Source: Eucommia ulmoides (taxonomy: Eukaryota; Streptophyta; Magnoliopsida; Garryales; Eucommiaceae). From it: DNA of 64,000 nucleotides. Numbering within the stretch: the first letter of the stretch is position 1; every line of letters begins with the position of its first letter. Below, piece by piece: positions 36,295 through 48,131 of this stretch. A model generated the notes under the pieces. That model had not been told where the DNA came from. It did no database searches and worked only from the letters and a program-made list of their open reading frames with translations. The stretch is taken from the NCBI GenBank assembly GCA_016647705.1, contig CM028335.1:930001-994000 (forward strand), in the 5' to 3' direction. A program made the translations under genes and the position numbers.

Positions 36295-36973
36295 AAATGA
36301 TGTTGTAAACGGAACAACCTTTTTAAAAATTGAAGCACTTTGGATCATGATATCAAGGTTGGATTTGGGCTCAGGCCCAAGTTGGGGTTGGGCCCAATTG
36401 TTGTATGAGAATGAAGCCTTGAGTTGGGCCTTAACAAAAGTTAAAAATCATGTATAAAGTTTGGGTTTGGGGTCCTCACTTTTGGATACATTTTAAAACT
36501 ATGCAAAAAAAACTCGTCGTCTATCCGTTATCTAGCATGTCTCATTTGCAGAAGGTCTAGAGTTCAAAATTTTGTCCCCTAAGGTTCATACAAAAAAAAT
36601 ACAAAAACACTTGTTTTTAAAATCAATAATTTGAATAATTTTTAAATTGATAAAATACAATTTTGTCTCCTATTTTTTTTTTTAAAATAATAATAAAAAT
36701 GGTTGAAGCTATAAGTATTTAGTAAATTAAATTAATAATTTAGGGCATGACAATAAATTGCAAATAAAATTCCCATAATTCAAGTCTTGTCCAAATGCAA
36801 TTCACATTCTTATTCTTTTATCTCTTTTTTTTTTTTTTTTTAATTATTATTATTTTTTTCATAATTTTGCTATATTTTTATATTCACTACCCATTCCATA
36901 ACTTAGGTTTTTGTCGGGACCCATCCCTCAAAGGAACCCTATGACTATAATTTTATTTATTTATTAATTAAAT

Positions 36974-37015
<42 letters not shown>

Positions 37016-37447
37016 AGATTTGCATGTCTCCCTGGAGAGGGACGTGCATGAACATGCATGAATAATATATGTCGTGCATAGGAATTTGGGTATTTTACGG
37101 GTCTCTATGTGTTAGATAACCAACATGATTAGTGAAATATATACCATTTTAATGAAAAAAGTTATATATATATATATATGAGTTTTTTTTTATAGTCCAC
37201 GAAATTAAAATTTTAATTCATACAGTCCACGCAATATAATATTTTTTTTAAAAAAATTTAAAATTATTGTGATACACAAAAGTTATTGTAATTTTTTTTT
37301 ATAATAATTTTTAAAAATTTTAAGTTCATGCCTCCATTGTTCATAAAAAAAAAATCCTATATATATTTGATTATTGACATCTATTTTTTCATTGTTATTT
37401 TTATTTATTTTTTATTAACTTTACCCACCTTCATTATTTCAACTTAA

Positions 37448-37494
<47 letters not shown>

Positions 37495-37664
37495 TTAAAA
37501 TCTACATAAGATAAATGCATGTATATAACAATATTAAAATAATTTTAAAAAATAAAATATTTATTAGATCATCACTATTATTACATATCTTTAATTGGTC
37601 GATTTTGTTGAATGCTAATATATCGTCACACGGCGCCTCATGACTACATTAAAAGAATCTATAG

Positions 37665-37709
<45 letters not shown>

Positions 37710-38192
37710 TGACCAATATCATAATTAGAAATAATATATTAAAGAAGAAATATTGCATGCATGTCCTCTACCATAAGGACGATTTTTCATGTTCTGCGTA
37801 ATAAGGACATGTATGAATAGAATATATTGTTATTTTTTAATTATTTATTTTTGTATTGGCTATAAGTTTTGTGAAGTTTTGGGTCTCAACGTGGCAAGAG
37901 AAAGTCCTGTTTGGACACCAAGACAAACAAGGATTTTAATTATATTCTTTGCTCGTTCTAGTTGTTTTGTTGTATCTTTTGATCTTACTAGCTAGAGAGA
38001 GACTATTTTTATTTTTTTTTTGTGTTTTTTTTTTTATTTAGTGTAGTATGTCTGGATCAATTTATGCACATTTCGACTAATCAGTTTATGCGCATCTCAA
38101 CTTGATTCAAAATTAATGTTAATTTAAGTGACATGCACCATTTACTCCCAAAATGCAAAAGAAATTACCGGTTACACCCATCCCTTTTTGCA
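36295..38192. other. Intergenic, microsatellite-rich
   Basis: No gene. (TA)n then (GA)n at about 36974-37016, (TA)n at 37452-37489 and 37668-37706, and long T tracts at 36826-36841. Confidence 0.5.
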
Positions 38193-38200
38193 CTAATAAC

Positions 38201-38503
38201 TAGGGATGGTCATGGGCCGGGCCGGATCGGGCTAGGGCCGGGTTTTGACTAGGGTATTACACAAAAATGTTAGGCCCTAGCCCGGTCAGGCCCTATGATC
38301 GAGTCCTAATTTCATGCCCAAGTCCGACCCTACAAAAAATAATTAAGTCCAGGCCCGACCCTATAATTTTTTTTTTTAATTTAAAAACTAAATAGTAAAA
38401 TTACAAAATGGCCCCTCAATTCTCTATCTATGGAGAAGAATGAAACTAGAATTTGCTAAATTATCTAGCTGAAATAAAAAATTACAAAATGGTCCCTCAA
38501 CTA

Positions 38504-38548
<45 letters not shown>

Positions 38549-38737
38549 TATATTTTAAAAAAGTTCGGGTAGGTTCAAGTCGGCCCTAAACAAAAATGAT
38601 CAAGCCCTAGTCCGGCCCTAAAAATGAATGGGCCTTAGTCTTTAGGCCCTAGCCCGGCCCATGGACTCAAACATCAAGCCCAAGCCCTAAAAAATAGGGT
38701 CGGGCTGGGCGGGCCTCCGGGCCCATGACCATCCTTA
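38201..38737. mobile_element. Non-autonomous hAT element with perfect 8-bp TSD
   Basis: Ends TAGGGATGGTCATGGGCC and, at the right, GGGCCCATGACCATCCTTA. Identical CTAATAAC flanks at 38193-38200 and 38738-38745. The interior is rich in GGCCCTAG/CGGGCC words with a (CT)n(AT)n tract at about 38504-38548. No transposase. Confidence 0.92.
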
Positions 38738-38769
38738 CTAATAACTACTTTTGTCTTTTTCTGATCAAA

Positions 38770-39225
38770 ATACCTCCCATGTGGATGTTGAATTTAATAT
38801 CATTTTTTTTTTAATATACCCCTCATGTAGATATTGAATGTAACATCAATTGTGTTTTTTTTTTTTTTTTTTTTTTTAATTATGTTATTTTTTTTTGACC
38901 AAAATACTCCTCATGTGGATGTTGAATGTGACATTCAACACCTGTGGTTGTTAAATGCAACATCAATTGTGTTTTTTTTTTTAATGATGTTATATTTTTC
39001 TGACCAAAATACCCCTTATGTGGATGTTGAATGTAACATTCAACACATGTGAATATTGAATGTAACATTCATTGTTCTCTTATTTTTGTATGCAGAGTAA
39101 AAACTATATGATATTACATTAAACACTTGTGGATGTTCAACTGTTCTCATGTTTTTATGGATCGTATTATGAGTGGATATTACATTCAACACCTGTGGAT
39201 GTTGAATCTAACATCAACTGTAAAT
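38770..39225. repeat. Irregular tandem repeat of 'tgtggatgttgaatgtaacat'
   Basis: At least eight variants of a ~21-30-bp word (TGTGGATGTTGAATGTAACA), often as facing pairs (acattcaacacctgtgg), separated by T-rich and 'gaccaaaatacccct' segments. Non-coding. Confidence 0.7.
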
Positions 39226-39407
39226 ACAAAACAATGAAAACACCATTGATTTATCACAAAAAATAAATTAAAAATTATAGGGTGCAAAGTGTAATTTGAC
39301 AAGATATTTTTGAGTGAGCTATCTCTCACTTATTTGGTATTTAGAAACTTTATTCATCTCTATCTCATCAAAATAAAGACCTTATTCATTCTCTCTCTCC
39401 GTTAAAA

Positions 39408-39653
39408 TCAAATGGCGATGTCGGAGCTTCGATAGGATCTGGATTTCCGTCGATGCCCTGTTCTTCGATAGAATCTGGATTTTCGTCGATGCCATGTTCT
39501 TCTCTTAATGAAACCAAATGGTGATGCCGGAGTTTCAATAGGATCTAGATTTCCTCTTTTGACGGCGACTTTTGTCCCGTCGTCGATTTCTCCAATGATG
39601 ACGTTTTTTAAATCGCCGACGAACGACCGATGTGAAGGTCGTCTGCAAATCAA
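39408..39653 (-). pseudogene. Captured fragment of a CrRLK1L-type receptor kinase
   Basis: Minus-strand translation at 39549-39620 reads as the ATP-binding region of a Catharanthus-RLK1-like kinase: GEIDDGTKVAVKRGN with the catalytic VAVK lysine, preceded by a degenerate glycine loop (VGDLKNVII where VGGFGNVYI is expected). Only about 24 residues are recognisable; the following sequence is a duplicated 'tcgatagga(a)tctgga' module, not kinase. It lies between sequences with inverted 'tttactccc' ends (near 38140 and 39885), so transposon-mediated capture is plausible. Not functional. Confidence 0.7.
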
Positions 39654-39929
39654 TCGAACGCGAGGAAGAATAAATACAACGCGAGTCCGCTGCCATTCTC
39701 ATGGAAGAAGCTCACGGGAGAGTATTTCAATAATCTCATCGTCGACCGTTTTTTGAAATAGGACTAATCGGTGCAAGAAAGGCTGACAGTGAGAGTTTTC
39801 AGTGCAAGAGAAGGTCGTCGATGGGAGTAGATGATGCAAGAAAAAGCAGATTGGAGTAGGCGATAAATAGTTTTTGTTTTGGGAGTAAACTGTAATTTTC
39901 CCTTAATTTAATTTTTTTTTAGCAATGTA

Positions 39930-40021
39930 AGAAAAAGAAGAGGTAAAAGCAAAACATCCACTTTCTTCCTCGGAAAACAAAGACATTACACACTGACTTG
40001 TGACCAACACTCGTGCATTCA

Positions 40022-40071
<50 letters not shown>

Positions 40072-40196
40072 CTATATTTCTATACACACACACACATAAA
40101 CACAAAAGAGAAAGAGAGACACAAATTTGCTACCTCCTTTGGATTCTCTTTTTATCTCTTTTGGACACTAATCATAACCCTTTTTATTTATTATTT
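39930..40196. repeat. Dispersed direct duplication, copy 1
   Basis: Nearly identical to 47680-47910: 'acatccactttcttcc', 'acacactgactt', 'cactcgtgcattcagaata', a (TA)n tract (longer here, 40023-40070), 'aaagagaaagagagacacaa', 'ctttttatctcttttggaca'. It looks like a promoter/5' leader but no gene follows either copy. Confidence 0.8.
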
Positions 40197-41125
40197 ATTT
40201 TATTTTAACATAAACAAATTAATTAATTAATCCTAGAATTTATGCATGAAATTAATAGCTCCAATCTAGGGTTAGAGTAACCTAATCTAGATTAGATCAC
40301 GATCATGTTTCGGATTTTCATTAAACGTGCAGCCAAACACAGTCAAATTACCAATTAAAATATATTTAAGTACACACCCCACATCGGTCTCATACATTGA
40401 TAATTTTATTATTAGAATATCTTTCAAAAGAATCGAACCCTAATTTGACAAAGAAATGTGATATCTCTTTTTACCAACTGAAGTAATCTCTTTGACAGGT
40501 AGACAAAAAGTATAATTAATAGCTCCAATTTAGGATTAGAGCAACCTAATCTCGATTAGAACACAACCCACGTTTCGGATTTTACTAAATGCGCGACCAA
40601 ACAACCAAATTATCAATTAAATTATATTTAAGGACACTTTTACATCGTTTGATGCATTTATAATTTTATTCTTAGAATATTCTCTAAGAGAATCTATCAC
40701 TGATTTGACAACGAAAGATGATATTTTCTTTTCGCAATTGGAGTAACGTCTTGGGTAAAGAGAGAAATTATAATATCTCCAATTCATTCAACACCTTTTA
40801 TTTTAAAATAAACAAATTAATTAATTAATCCTAGTATTTATGCATGAAATTAATAGCTTCAATTTAGGATTAGAATAACCTAATCTCGATTAGAACACAA
40901 TCCACGTTTTGGACTTCATTAAACGTGCGGCCAAACAATCAACTTATCAATTAAATTATATTTATTAAAGACACATCCGATCCCCACATTGGTCTGCTAC
41001 ATTTATGATTTTATTATTATAATATTTTTCAGGAGAATCGAATCCTGATTTAACAAGGAAATGTGATCTCTTGGACAGGTAAATAGAAAGTATAATATCT
41101 TTAATCCATTGAACACCCTCCATTT
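40197..41125. repeat. Three diverged ~300-bp tandem repeats
   Basis: Units begin near 40197, 40507 and 40797 and share 'tttatgcatgaaattaatagct', 'ttaggattagaataacctaa', 'cgattagaacacaatccac', 'aaacgtgcggccaaac' and 'gatatctc'. A detached fourth fragment lies at 42418-42552, separated by a foldback MITE and AT-rich DNA. Non-coding. Confidence 0.8.
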
Positions 41126-41798
41126 TAACATAAACAACGTATAAAGGTCAGGGAGTATTGGTAAATTTTTACGGTTTAATCTGTGTACTCTTTTCTCTAT
41201 TACCAGATTAACTTATTCTCACATCGGAAGTTCTTTGGCCGACATCACACCGGTGTCCCCCATCAGAATTCATGGTTTTGCAGGTCTTTCAAGGAAGACG
41301 AAGAGGTTTTAGCATGTGCAGAGCTGTTACACGTGCCGAATATTTTTTAGCAACATCAAATGACTGACCTATGAACGATCTATTATTGAGTAGAATTCGA
41401 GTAGCTCACGAACGGTTTGATTTGTTCACAACGTGCGGGTTTAAAAAAATAAAATAAATTTATATTAATAGATATTTAATATTTAATTATTATTTATGAA
41501 ATATTTAGTGTTGTTTCTTTTAATTTTATGTTGAATAATATATTTTTTTTAAATAAAAAATTAATATATTTAAAAATATCATTTTCGATCACTCTAATTT
41601 ATTTTTACACTTCAAAATAATAAGTAAAAGAGTAACATAAATTTAAGTATTAAATTCTAAGAGGAGATATATAATTTTTAAAATTGTTAATGTGTGTTTG
41701 AATATAAACTTTATTTATTTATAGTTCTTTTAATTTTGTTTTTGAGACTAACTTTTAAACAAAATAACAATTTTCTTGTTTCGTAGTTATTATTATTA
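41126..41798. other. AT-rich spacer
   Basis: 41180-41420 is GC-richer, with 'acatcggaagttctttggcc' like LTR-type text. No gene. Confidence 0.4.
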
Positions 41799-42027
41799 GG
41801 GTTAATTATACTTTATCCTCCTGTGGTTTAATCAATTTACATTTTATTCCCCTATAGTTTGAAAATTGCCATTTACCCCCCTGTGGTCAGATTTTCAAAC
41901 CATTTACCCTCCTAATATAGGGAGTAAGTGCACCAAATATTTGACCACAGGGGTAAGTGATTATTTTCAAACCACAGGAGGATAAGTGCAAATTGACCAA
42001 ACTACAGGGGTAAAATATAATTAATCC
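41799..42027. mobile_element. Foldback MITE, gggttaatt family, intact ends
   Basis: Left arm GGGTTAATTATACTTTATCC pairs with the right end GGGTAAAATATAATTAATCC. Both sides are flanked by ATTATTATTA, probably the target duplication although low complexity. Internal pairs include 'cctgtggtcagattttcaaa' against 'atatttgaccacagg'. Confidence 0.85.
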
Positions 42028-42829
42028 ATATTATTATTAGAAATTTTAATAGTGATTATCAATAAAAAAATCACAACAAAAGAGAAAAAAATATAATTAT
42101 TTTGGCCAATTTAATATATCATATTTATTAAAAAAAATATTTATTTTGAATTGGAAGAAAATCATTGAACTATTTGGGTAATTAATTAGAATGAAAATAA
42201 TTAATTTAAATATGAAGGATTCAATTAATTTATATTAAAATATTATTAAAATTAAATTATCTTTAAAAATAAAAAATATGAAAAGTCATAATATTATTGT
42301 AGAGAATTAATATCACGAGAATTAAACAAATCTTGTCCATTCATTAATCCAAATGAATAGAAATTGAGAGATGAACAATATTTGAATATGAGGGCATGTC
42401 TTCCGCTTTTATATATAACATATAAATTTAATTAATTAATCCTAGTATTTATGCATGAAAATAATAGCTCTAATTTAGGATTAGAATAACCTAATCTCGA
42501 TTAGAACACAATCCACATTTTGGATTTGATTAAACGCGTGGCCAAACGACTTAGCATTTGGAATCCTATGCATAGAAGACGGCACGAAGGGGGTCCACCG
42601 GAGAGGCCGCCGTATGTAACCGACACGTAGACGTACACGTGTGTTGGGGGTGGGTGCACCGAATGACGGTGCTATTAAATGACAACAAAGACAGTCTCTC
42701 GTCCTTTGTTTTCCGATTTGTTTTGTCGTGTAGTGACGAGCTCCTTTTTTACGATATCGGGTGGGGGCCCATTTTGGGTGGACCGCTTTTATTACCTTTG
42801 TCGCAAGTGGTCTTATTTTTGTTTTTAAG
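42028..42829. other. Spacer with detached repeat unit and GC-richer block
   Basis: 42418-42552 is the fourth unit of the 300-bp repeat. 42553-42800 is GC-richer with CACGTG at about 42635-42640 and an ORF (42639-42977) that runs into the adjacent MITE; no recognisable protein. Confidence 0.4.
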
Positions 42830-43455
42830 AAATAAATATATTTTAAACCCTTTAGGTATTAATACTTTTTTATATAACCCCTCTTCGTTTTCGCGTTTCA
42901 TTTTAAACCCTTTAGGTATAAATACGTTTTTATTTGGTCATTCCGTCAGAAATTTCATCCAAACTAACAAAATATAAGGACAAAACAGTATTTTTACTTA
43001 TTTGTTATTTTTTAATAATTTTTTTATTTTCTTTTTTTTCCCCCTCTCTCTCTCTTTCCCCCTCCTTCCTCTCTCTCTCTCCCTTCTTCATTTCACAGGG
43101 GGTGTCCTCGTTACAAGGGTGCACACCCTGTTAAGGGGTGAACACAACCATGCAATAGGGGGTGGTTCACCCCCTGTTACCGGGGGAGGGGGGGAAGAGA
43201 GAGAGAAAGGGAGACGGGGAGAGAGAAGTCAAACCAAAGAAAAAAAGAAAAATATTTATATTAAAAAGGGATTAAAAATGAAAAAAATATAAAATGACGT
43301 TTTTGCCCTCAAAATTCGGTTAGTTTTGACAAAATTTCTGACGGAATGACTGAATAAAAACGTGCTGATATCTAGAGGGTTTAAAATGAAATGCGCAAAC
43401 GGAGAGGGATCGTATAAAAAAGTGTCAATAGCTAGAGAGTTTAAAATGTATTTTT
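42830..43455. mobile_element. Foldback MITE, ~620 bp
   Basis: Arms of about 200 bp are mutually inverted: 'atttcattttaaaccc' and 'ggtcattccgtcagaaattt' at the left face 'aaatttctgacggaatgac' and 'gggtttaaaatgaaat' at the right. The core has CT-rich and GA-rich strands and a 'caccccctgttac' palindromic region. Non-coding. Confidence 0.85.
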
Positions 43456-44029
43456 CCCTTTTTTTTAATATTCACGGATGTCTCCACACTTATCTCGTTC
43501 GAATTACGTGGCTACCCCTCCCAATAATTATTTTTCTGCAGATTTGAACCTCTGACCTTACAGAGATCTCTCAATTGCTTTAATTCAAGCGGGTCTTATT
43601 ATTTGAACTACATTATGTTGGTTTTTAATATATATCAATCACGATTGTGCTTTATTGTAATTTTTTTTTGAAAAGTTAAATTGTTGTAATATATAAAAAT
43701 TGTTATGTAAAAAATGAAATGTCTAACTATCTTTGAATTTTTAATAATAATTTAATTTTTTTTTTTAATTGAATGAGTTAAAATTTTATTTTTTAATATT
43801 TTTTCTTGTTCGAAGTATCACATCAAGAAGGTAGCAGCTCCTAATTGCCTTCATTTTTTACCAATATAATATTTATTATATTAATCTATAAAACTTATTA
43901 ACAATCAATTGTGGTTTCTAATGATTTTTTTTTAAATAGATTTATTAGGGAAATCTGTTAGTTTAGCTGACAAAGGAAGGTGTTCATTTTTCTTGTTAAT
44001 TTGGATTTGACTCTAAGAGAATACTTCAA
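43456..44029. other. SINE-like fragment and AT-rich spacer
   Basis: 43456-43620 matches the 31175 repeat ('ttatctcgttcgaattacgtgg', 'gaacctctgaccttacagag', 'ctctcaattg'). The rest is AT-rich, no gene. Confidence 0.5.
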
Positions 44030-44317
44030 AAATTAAATCTTAAATTTAATCCTGAATGCAATAGTCTTTCAAATAATCTAGAGAAGCCCCTCCCAGAATC
44101 TATTTCTGGACATTTTCGCAGAGCCAATAAAAATTTAGGAAGTGAGCTTGAAGAGATGCAGTTGATCCTAAGTCTACCAAGCCAACCCAGTTGTAGATTG
44201 ATGAAGATTATATAATAGAAATGCAGAGGAACAAGCAATAACATATTAAAAAATGCTTTCAACGATCTGGTCGATACCTATCGTCCTGATATGGTGGCGT
44301 TGTTGGAAGAAATGTAA
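44030..44317 (+). mobile_element. LINE (L1-type) fragment: ORF1 end and endonuclease start
   Basis: One frame encodes the end of a polar protein (SLPSQPSCRLMKII, stop). A second frame at 44219-44314 opens with CRGTSNN and continues LVDTYRPDMVALLEEM, the N-terminus of an L1-type apurinic endonuclease (consensus W-N-x-R-G, DxVxLLE). It is truncated after about 32 residues by a stop. No reverse transcriptase follows. Confidence 0.75.
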
Positions 44318-44340
44318 CCTTTGATTCTATGAAAACTGCA

Positions 44341-44900
44341 TGTAGGTTGGTCTTGTATCTCTCTCAACCACACAAGTTAGTGAGGCTTTCCCTCACACTT
44401 ATAATCTAACCACCAGCTCTTTTTACATTCGATGTAAGATAAACTTATCAATTTATCTCTCACACGTTAGGCCTTTGGTCATCTAACCATAGATTGGTCT
44501 CTTCCTTTGTGGCAATTGGGTCAGAGTTGTTATAACCTAGACTCTGATACCAATATAAGATGGTTTTGAGCCTCTCTCAACCCCAAGAGTTAGCTCATGA
44601 GGTGAGGATTTCCCTAACACTTATAGTCTTACCACCAGCCCCTTTCACATTTGATGTGGGATAAACCCAATAATCTCTTCCTCACACATCGGGTCTTTGG
44701 TTAGCTAACCCTTGACTAATCTTTCTCTTTGTGATTATTGGGTTAGAGTTGTTGTAATCTGTACTCTGATATTAGTATAGGGTGATCTTGAGTCTCTCTT
44801 AACCCCAAAAGGTAGCTCATGAGATGAGAATTTCCCTCACACTTATAACCTGGCTACCAGCTTCAACTCCTTCCACATTCTAGGTGGAATAAACCCAACA
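44341..44900 (+). mobile_element. Solo-LTR-like repeat with three internal modules
   Basis: Begins TGTAGGTTGGTCTTG, ends ATAAACCCAACA, with near-matching 5-bp flanks CTGCA and CCGCA. Three tandem ~225-bp modules each carry 'ctctctcaacc', 'ttccctcacacttata', 'accaccagc' and 'attgggt(c/t)agagtt'. A shorter two-module relative is nested at 28241-28581. Confidence 0.65.
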
Positions 44901-45220
44901 CCGCATAACATGACAAAGGTAACCTGATCCATTTCCATTCCATCAATAAAAAATAAATACAACAAAAAATTTATTTTCTAAAAATAATCTTAAATAGTTA
45001 ACACATGGTTAACTTGCCATGATCTCCAAATTTTGCAATCTACTTAATACATTATTTTTTTTTTAAATTTAATAATTTTGTTAAAAGTTCAAAGTTACTG
45101 CATAACATGAAAATCACTGTAATTTTTTTATATAAAAAAATTATTATAATTTTCATGTTGTACAGTAGCACGTGGACTGTACGATCGAGTAAAATTTTGG
45201 GTTTGTGTATTGTTTACTAA
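44901..45220. other. AT-rich spacer
   Basis: No gene or recognised element. Confidence 0.5.
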
Positions 45221-45605
45221 GGCTCGTTTGGTTACTGTTTTTGTTTCATCTCCCAAAAATTTGAGATTAATGTTATAAACGCGTTTATGTTTACAAAATT
45301 TTGAGAGTACTTGTTAAATTCATTAAAAAATCTAAAAAACAAAAAAAATTGATTCCTATTATCTCCTACAAAACTATTTTCACTACCACCTATCCTATCT
45401 CCACTCCGCTGGCCATAACCATTGCGCCAGTCACCGTACATTTGAACCAAAAATATTATAACCAAAAATGTTTCTTGTTTCTTTTCTCATAAATTAAAAG
45501 AAACAATTTTAAGATAATAATCGCTACCAAATACGATTCTATTATCGAAATATTATAGAACGGAAATAGAGGAAATAGAATTCCCTAGAAAAAGGGAAAA
45601 TCAAA
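45221..45605. mobile_element. MITE, 'gttactg' subfamily copy D
   Basis: Opens GGCTCGTTTGGTTACTGTTT; carries the shared blocks 'attttgagagtactt', 'aaaactattttcac' and 'aaattaaaagaaacaatttt'. The right end is eroded. Confidence 0.65.
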
Positions 45606-46311
45606 CGTACAAAAAACCTTATATATTGGTGAAGAGTATTAAATTTAAGGAAATTTGGTGAAAGATCCGATTCTATAAAATTATCACTCTGCGGGGTCCT
45701 GTAACAGTAATTTTTTAACATATAACATGATTCTTAAAAAATAATTTTTTAAATTTTAAGATTTCTCAACAAAATTCTCTTAAATTTATTAGGAATTTAT
45801 TATCCTAAGATGGGCAAGAATTGAAGAAAGAGGAGGGAGATGTTTGGTGAAACATGGAAATCCATGAATACAGTACCAAGTCATGTGAATCATCTACGTA
45901 CTTATAATTATTTCAAAACCCTACAATTCGAAAACAACCTTCATTAAATGCCCGTTCAATAATTTTCATGATGGTACCAAGTACATTACATTGCTACAGT
46001 ATACAATTACTTTATGTATCTATATTATGTTGTTTTTATCTCAAGTTGAGCGTGGAAGGGATTGACGATCAAGCTATCAGTATGAAGAAAAATCTTATTA
46101 CAGGAGTTAGCTCTTGGGATCGAGGGAGGGCCAAAATCATCCCACATTGGTATCAGATTCCAGGTACAATAACTCTGACTCAATAGCCACGTAAGAAAAA
46201 AATGGTTTAGGGTTAGCTGTCTAAAGGCTCGATATTTGAGGAAGAGATTATTGGTTTTATCTCATATCATAAGTGTGAGAAAAAATCTCACCTAGTGAGT
46301 TAACTTTAAAA
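45606..46311. other. Spacer
   Basis: A 72-codon ORF (45968-46186) has no recognisable similarity. The text after 46140 (ctgactcaatagccacgtaag) resembles the LTR-like family at 44341. No gene supported. Confidence 0.4.
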
Positions 46312-46492
46312 GAGCAGCCTGGTACTACAAAGTTCCTGTTATGCGCGGAGTCTGGGGAAGGGTCGAATCACTTAAGTATATTGTACGCAACCTTACCTTA
46401 TTTTTCATAAGAGATTGTTTCCACGACTCGAACCCGTGACCTCCAGATTACATGGCGACAACATTTACCGTTGTGTTAAGACTCCCCTTCAT
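46312..46492 (-). mobile_element. Au-type SINE, second copy
   Basis: The minus strand carries the tRNA-derived head (box B GGTCACGGGTTCGAG near 46430-46445) and the Au tail. The plus strand shows 'ttatgcgcggagtctgggg' and 'ttgtacgcaaccttacctta'. No clean TSD read. Confidence 0.8.
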
Positions 46493-46813
46493 ATATATAT
46501 ATATGATAACCGGAATTTGGGGACCACAGTAGGTGGAGGAGGAAGACCACGTGTATATTTGTTTATCGTTTAGTTATTTGTAGAAATCTTTATACCAATT
46601 GGGTTTTACTTGAAGAATAATCTCGGTCGTGAGAGTAAGTAGGCGTTTTGGAACAATGACGTAGCATACTTGATGAAAGTAGAGAAAATAGAGTTTGCCT
46701 GTTTACAACTTACCTCCCTAACTTAAATAGGCGGGAAAATATAAGGTTCTTGAAGAGGGTCACAACTACTGGCTTCTTGCCACGTTGAGTTCAGTTGCCG
46801 TTGAGGGATCTAC
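46493..46813. other. Spacer
   Basis: No gene; a short TA tract near 46493-46505. Confidence 0.4.
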
Positions 46814-47398
46814 TGTTAGGAATTAAACTGACGGCATTCCCCAACCCAAGAATCAGTCACACAAATGCAAATTCACACAGAAGAGATTTACGTAGTTCGG
46901 CTAACAATCTGTTCCATTATATCAATAGGCATCACAAAAGGGGAGGAAAATCTCTACACACTCAACTCACCCATTCAATTCTTTCCTTGTCAAACTCTTT
47001 ATCTATATTTATTTAATACCTGAGAATATCCCTCTCTTTTTGAAAGTTCACCTATGACCTCTCCTGGCCATGCCCCAAGGCCCTTGTCTTTCTCTCTCAA
47101 ATACTACATCTTATCTTGGTTCTTATTCATAAACTTATGAATTTAACCCCTATTTATCATCTGAAAGAAGGGCAAAATATGTATTTTTGAAAAGTCCAAA
47201 ACGCGTTTCATTGTTCACTGTCGGTTACTGTTCACGCGTGCTCAAAATCACTATTGAATTTACGTGTTTCCACTATTCATCGTCGGTGGAAACATGTCGG
47301 CGACACTGTTCATAGTCGACGTCACCATTCATAGTCGGCGACACTGTTCATACATACGCCACTATTCATACGTCGGAAAATCAAGACAATACCCAACA
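46814..47398. mobile_element. Probable Copia-type solo LTR
   Basis: 585 bp from TGTTAGGAATTAAAC to ATACCCAACA. It contains 'gatttacgtagttcggct', a phrase typical of plant Copia LTRs, and a repeated 'cggcgacactgttcata' module in the right third. The flanks (TCTAC / TCCTC) do not give a convincing TSD. No primer-binding site follows, so it is a solo LTR or a truncated end. Confidence 0.7.
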
Positions 47399-47679
47399 TC
47401 CTCATGGAGAGAGGAGATTAACATTATCTTATCCACGTAAGATGACCCCGAGACTTGGTTGACTACCAGTGCCCTAGCGCCCCTAGCCCCGTGAGAGATT
47501 GGCATATATTGTCATATTGTTAGCCCCCTATGGACCGCACAACTAGCACGTTGCCAATTTCCACCCACATCAATATTCATATATATATATATATATTAAT
47601 TTAAACATATGATCAAAGTACGAAAAAGAAGATTAAAATTTGAAAGAGAAAATGGGTTGAAAAGAACAAGTCGAGAAGA

Positions 47680-47773
47680 TGAAGTAAAAGCAAGACATCC
47701 ACTTTCTTCCACGGAAAACAAAGACATTCACTAAATTACACACTGACTTATGACCAACACTCGTGCATTCAGA

Positions 47774-47804
<31 letters not shown>

Positions 47805-47910
47805 TATAAACACAAAAGAGAAAGAGAGACACAAATTTGCTACATCCTTTGGATTCTCTTTTTATCTCTTTTGGACAATAATCATAACCCTTTTTATTTA
47901 TCATTTACTT
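47680..47910. repeat. Dispersed direct duplication, copy 2
   Basis: Near-identical partner of 39930-40196, same orientation, 7.7 kb away. It differs mainly in TA-tract length and a small insertion (cactaaatt). Homology stops at about 47915. Confidence 0.8.
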
Positions 47911-48131
47911 TGTTTTTGTCATTTACCTCAAATTTCCCGAACCACCCTATACCTGACCCACTCGATGTCAACCTTTTTAGAAATTAAATAATTTTGTCAA
48001 AAAATAAATAAATACTTAATTTCTTATATTAATTTTTATATAGACTTCTGAAAAAATTAATTTTTTTTTTATGAATAGTCGTCAAAGTTAAAAAATTTGT
48101 ACATACAATGTACACAGTACAATAATTTTTT

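Noticed and set aside
39408-39653. Functional small kinase-related protein
   Set aside because: Only ~24 residues match, the glycine loop is degenerate, and the downstream text is a duplicated repeat module.
45968-46186. 72-codon ORF
   Set aside because: No similarity recognised, isolated in repeat DNA, start and stop consistent with chance.
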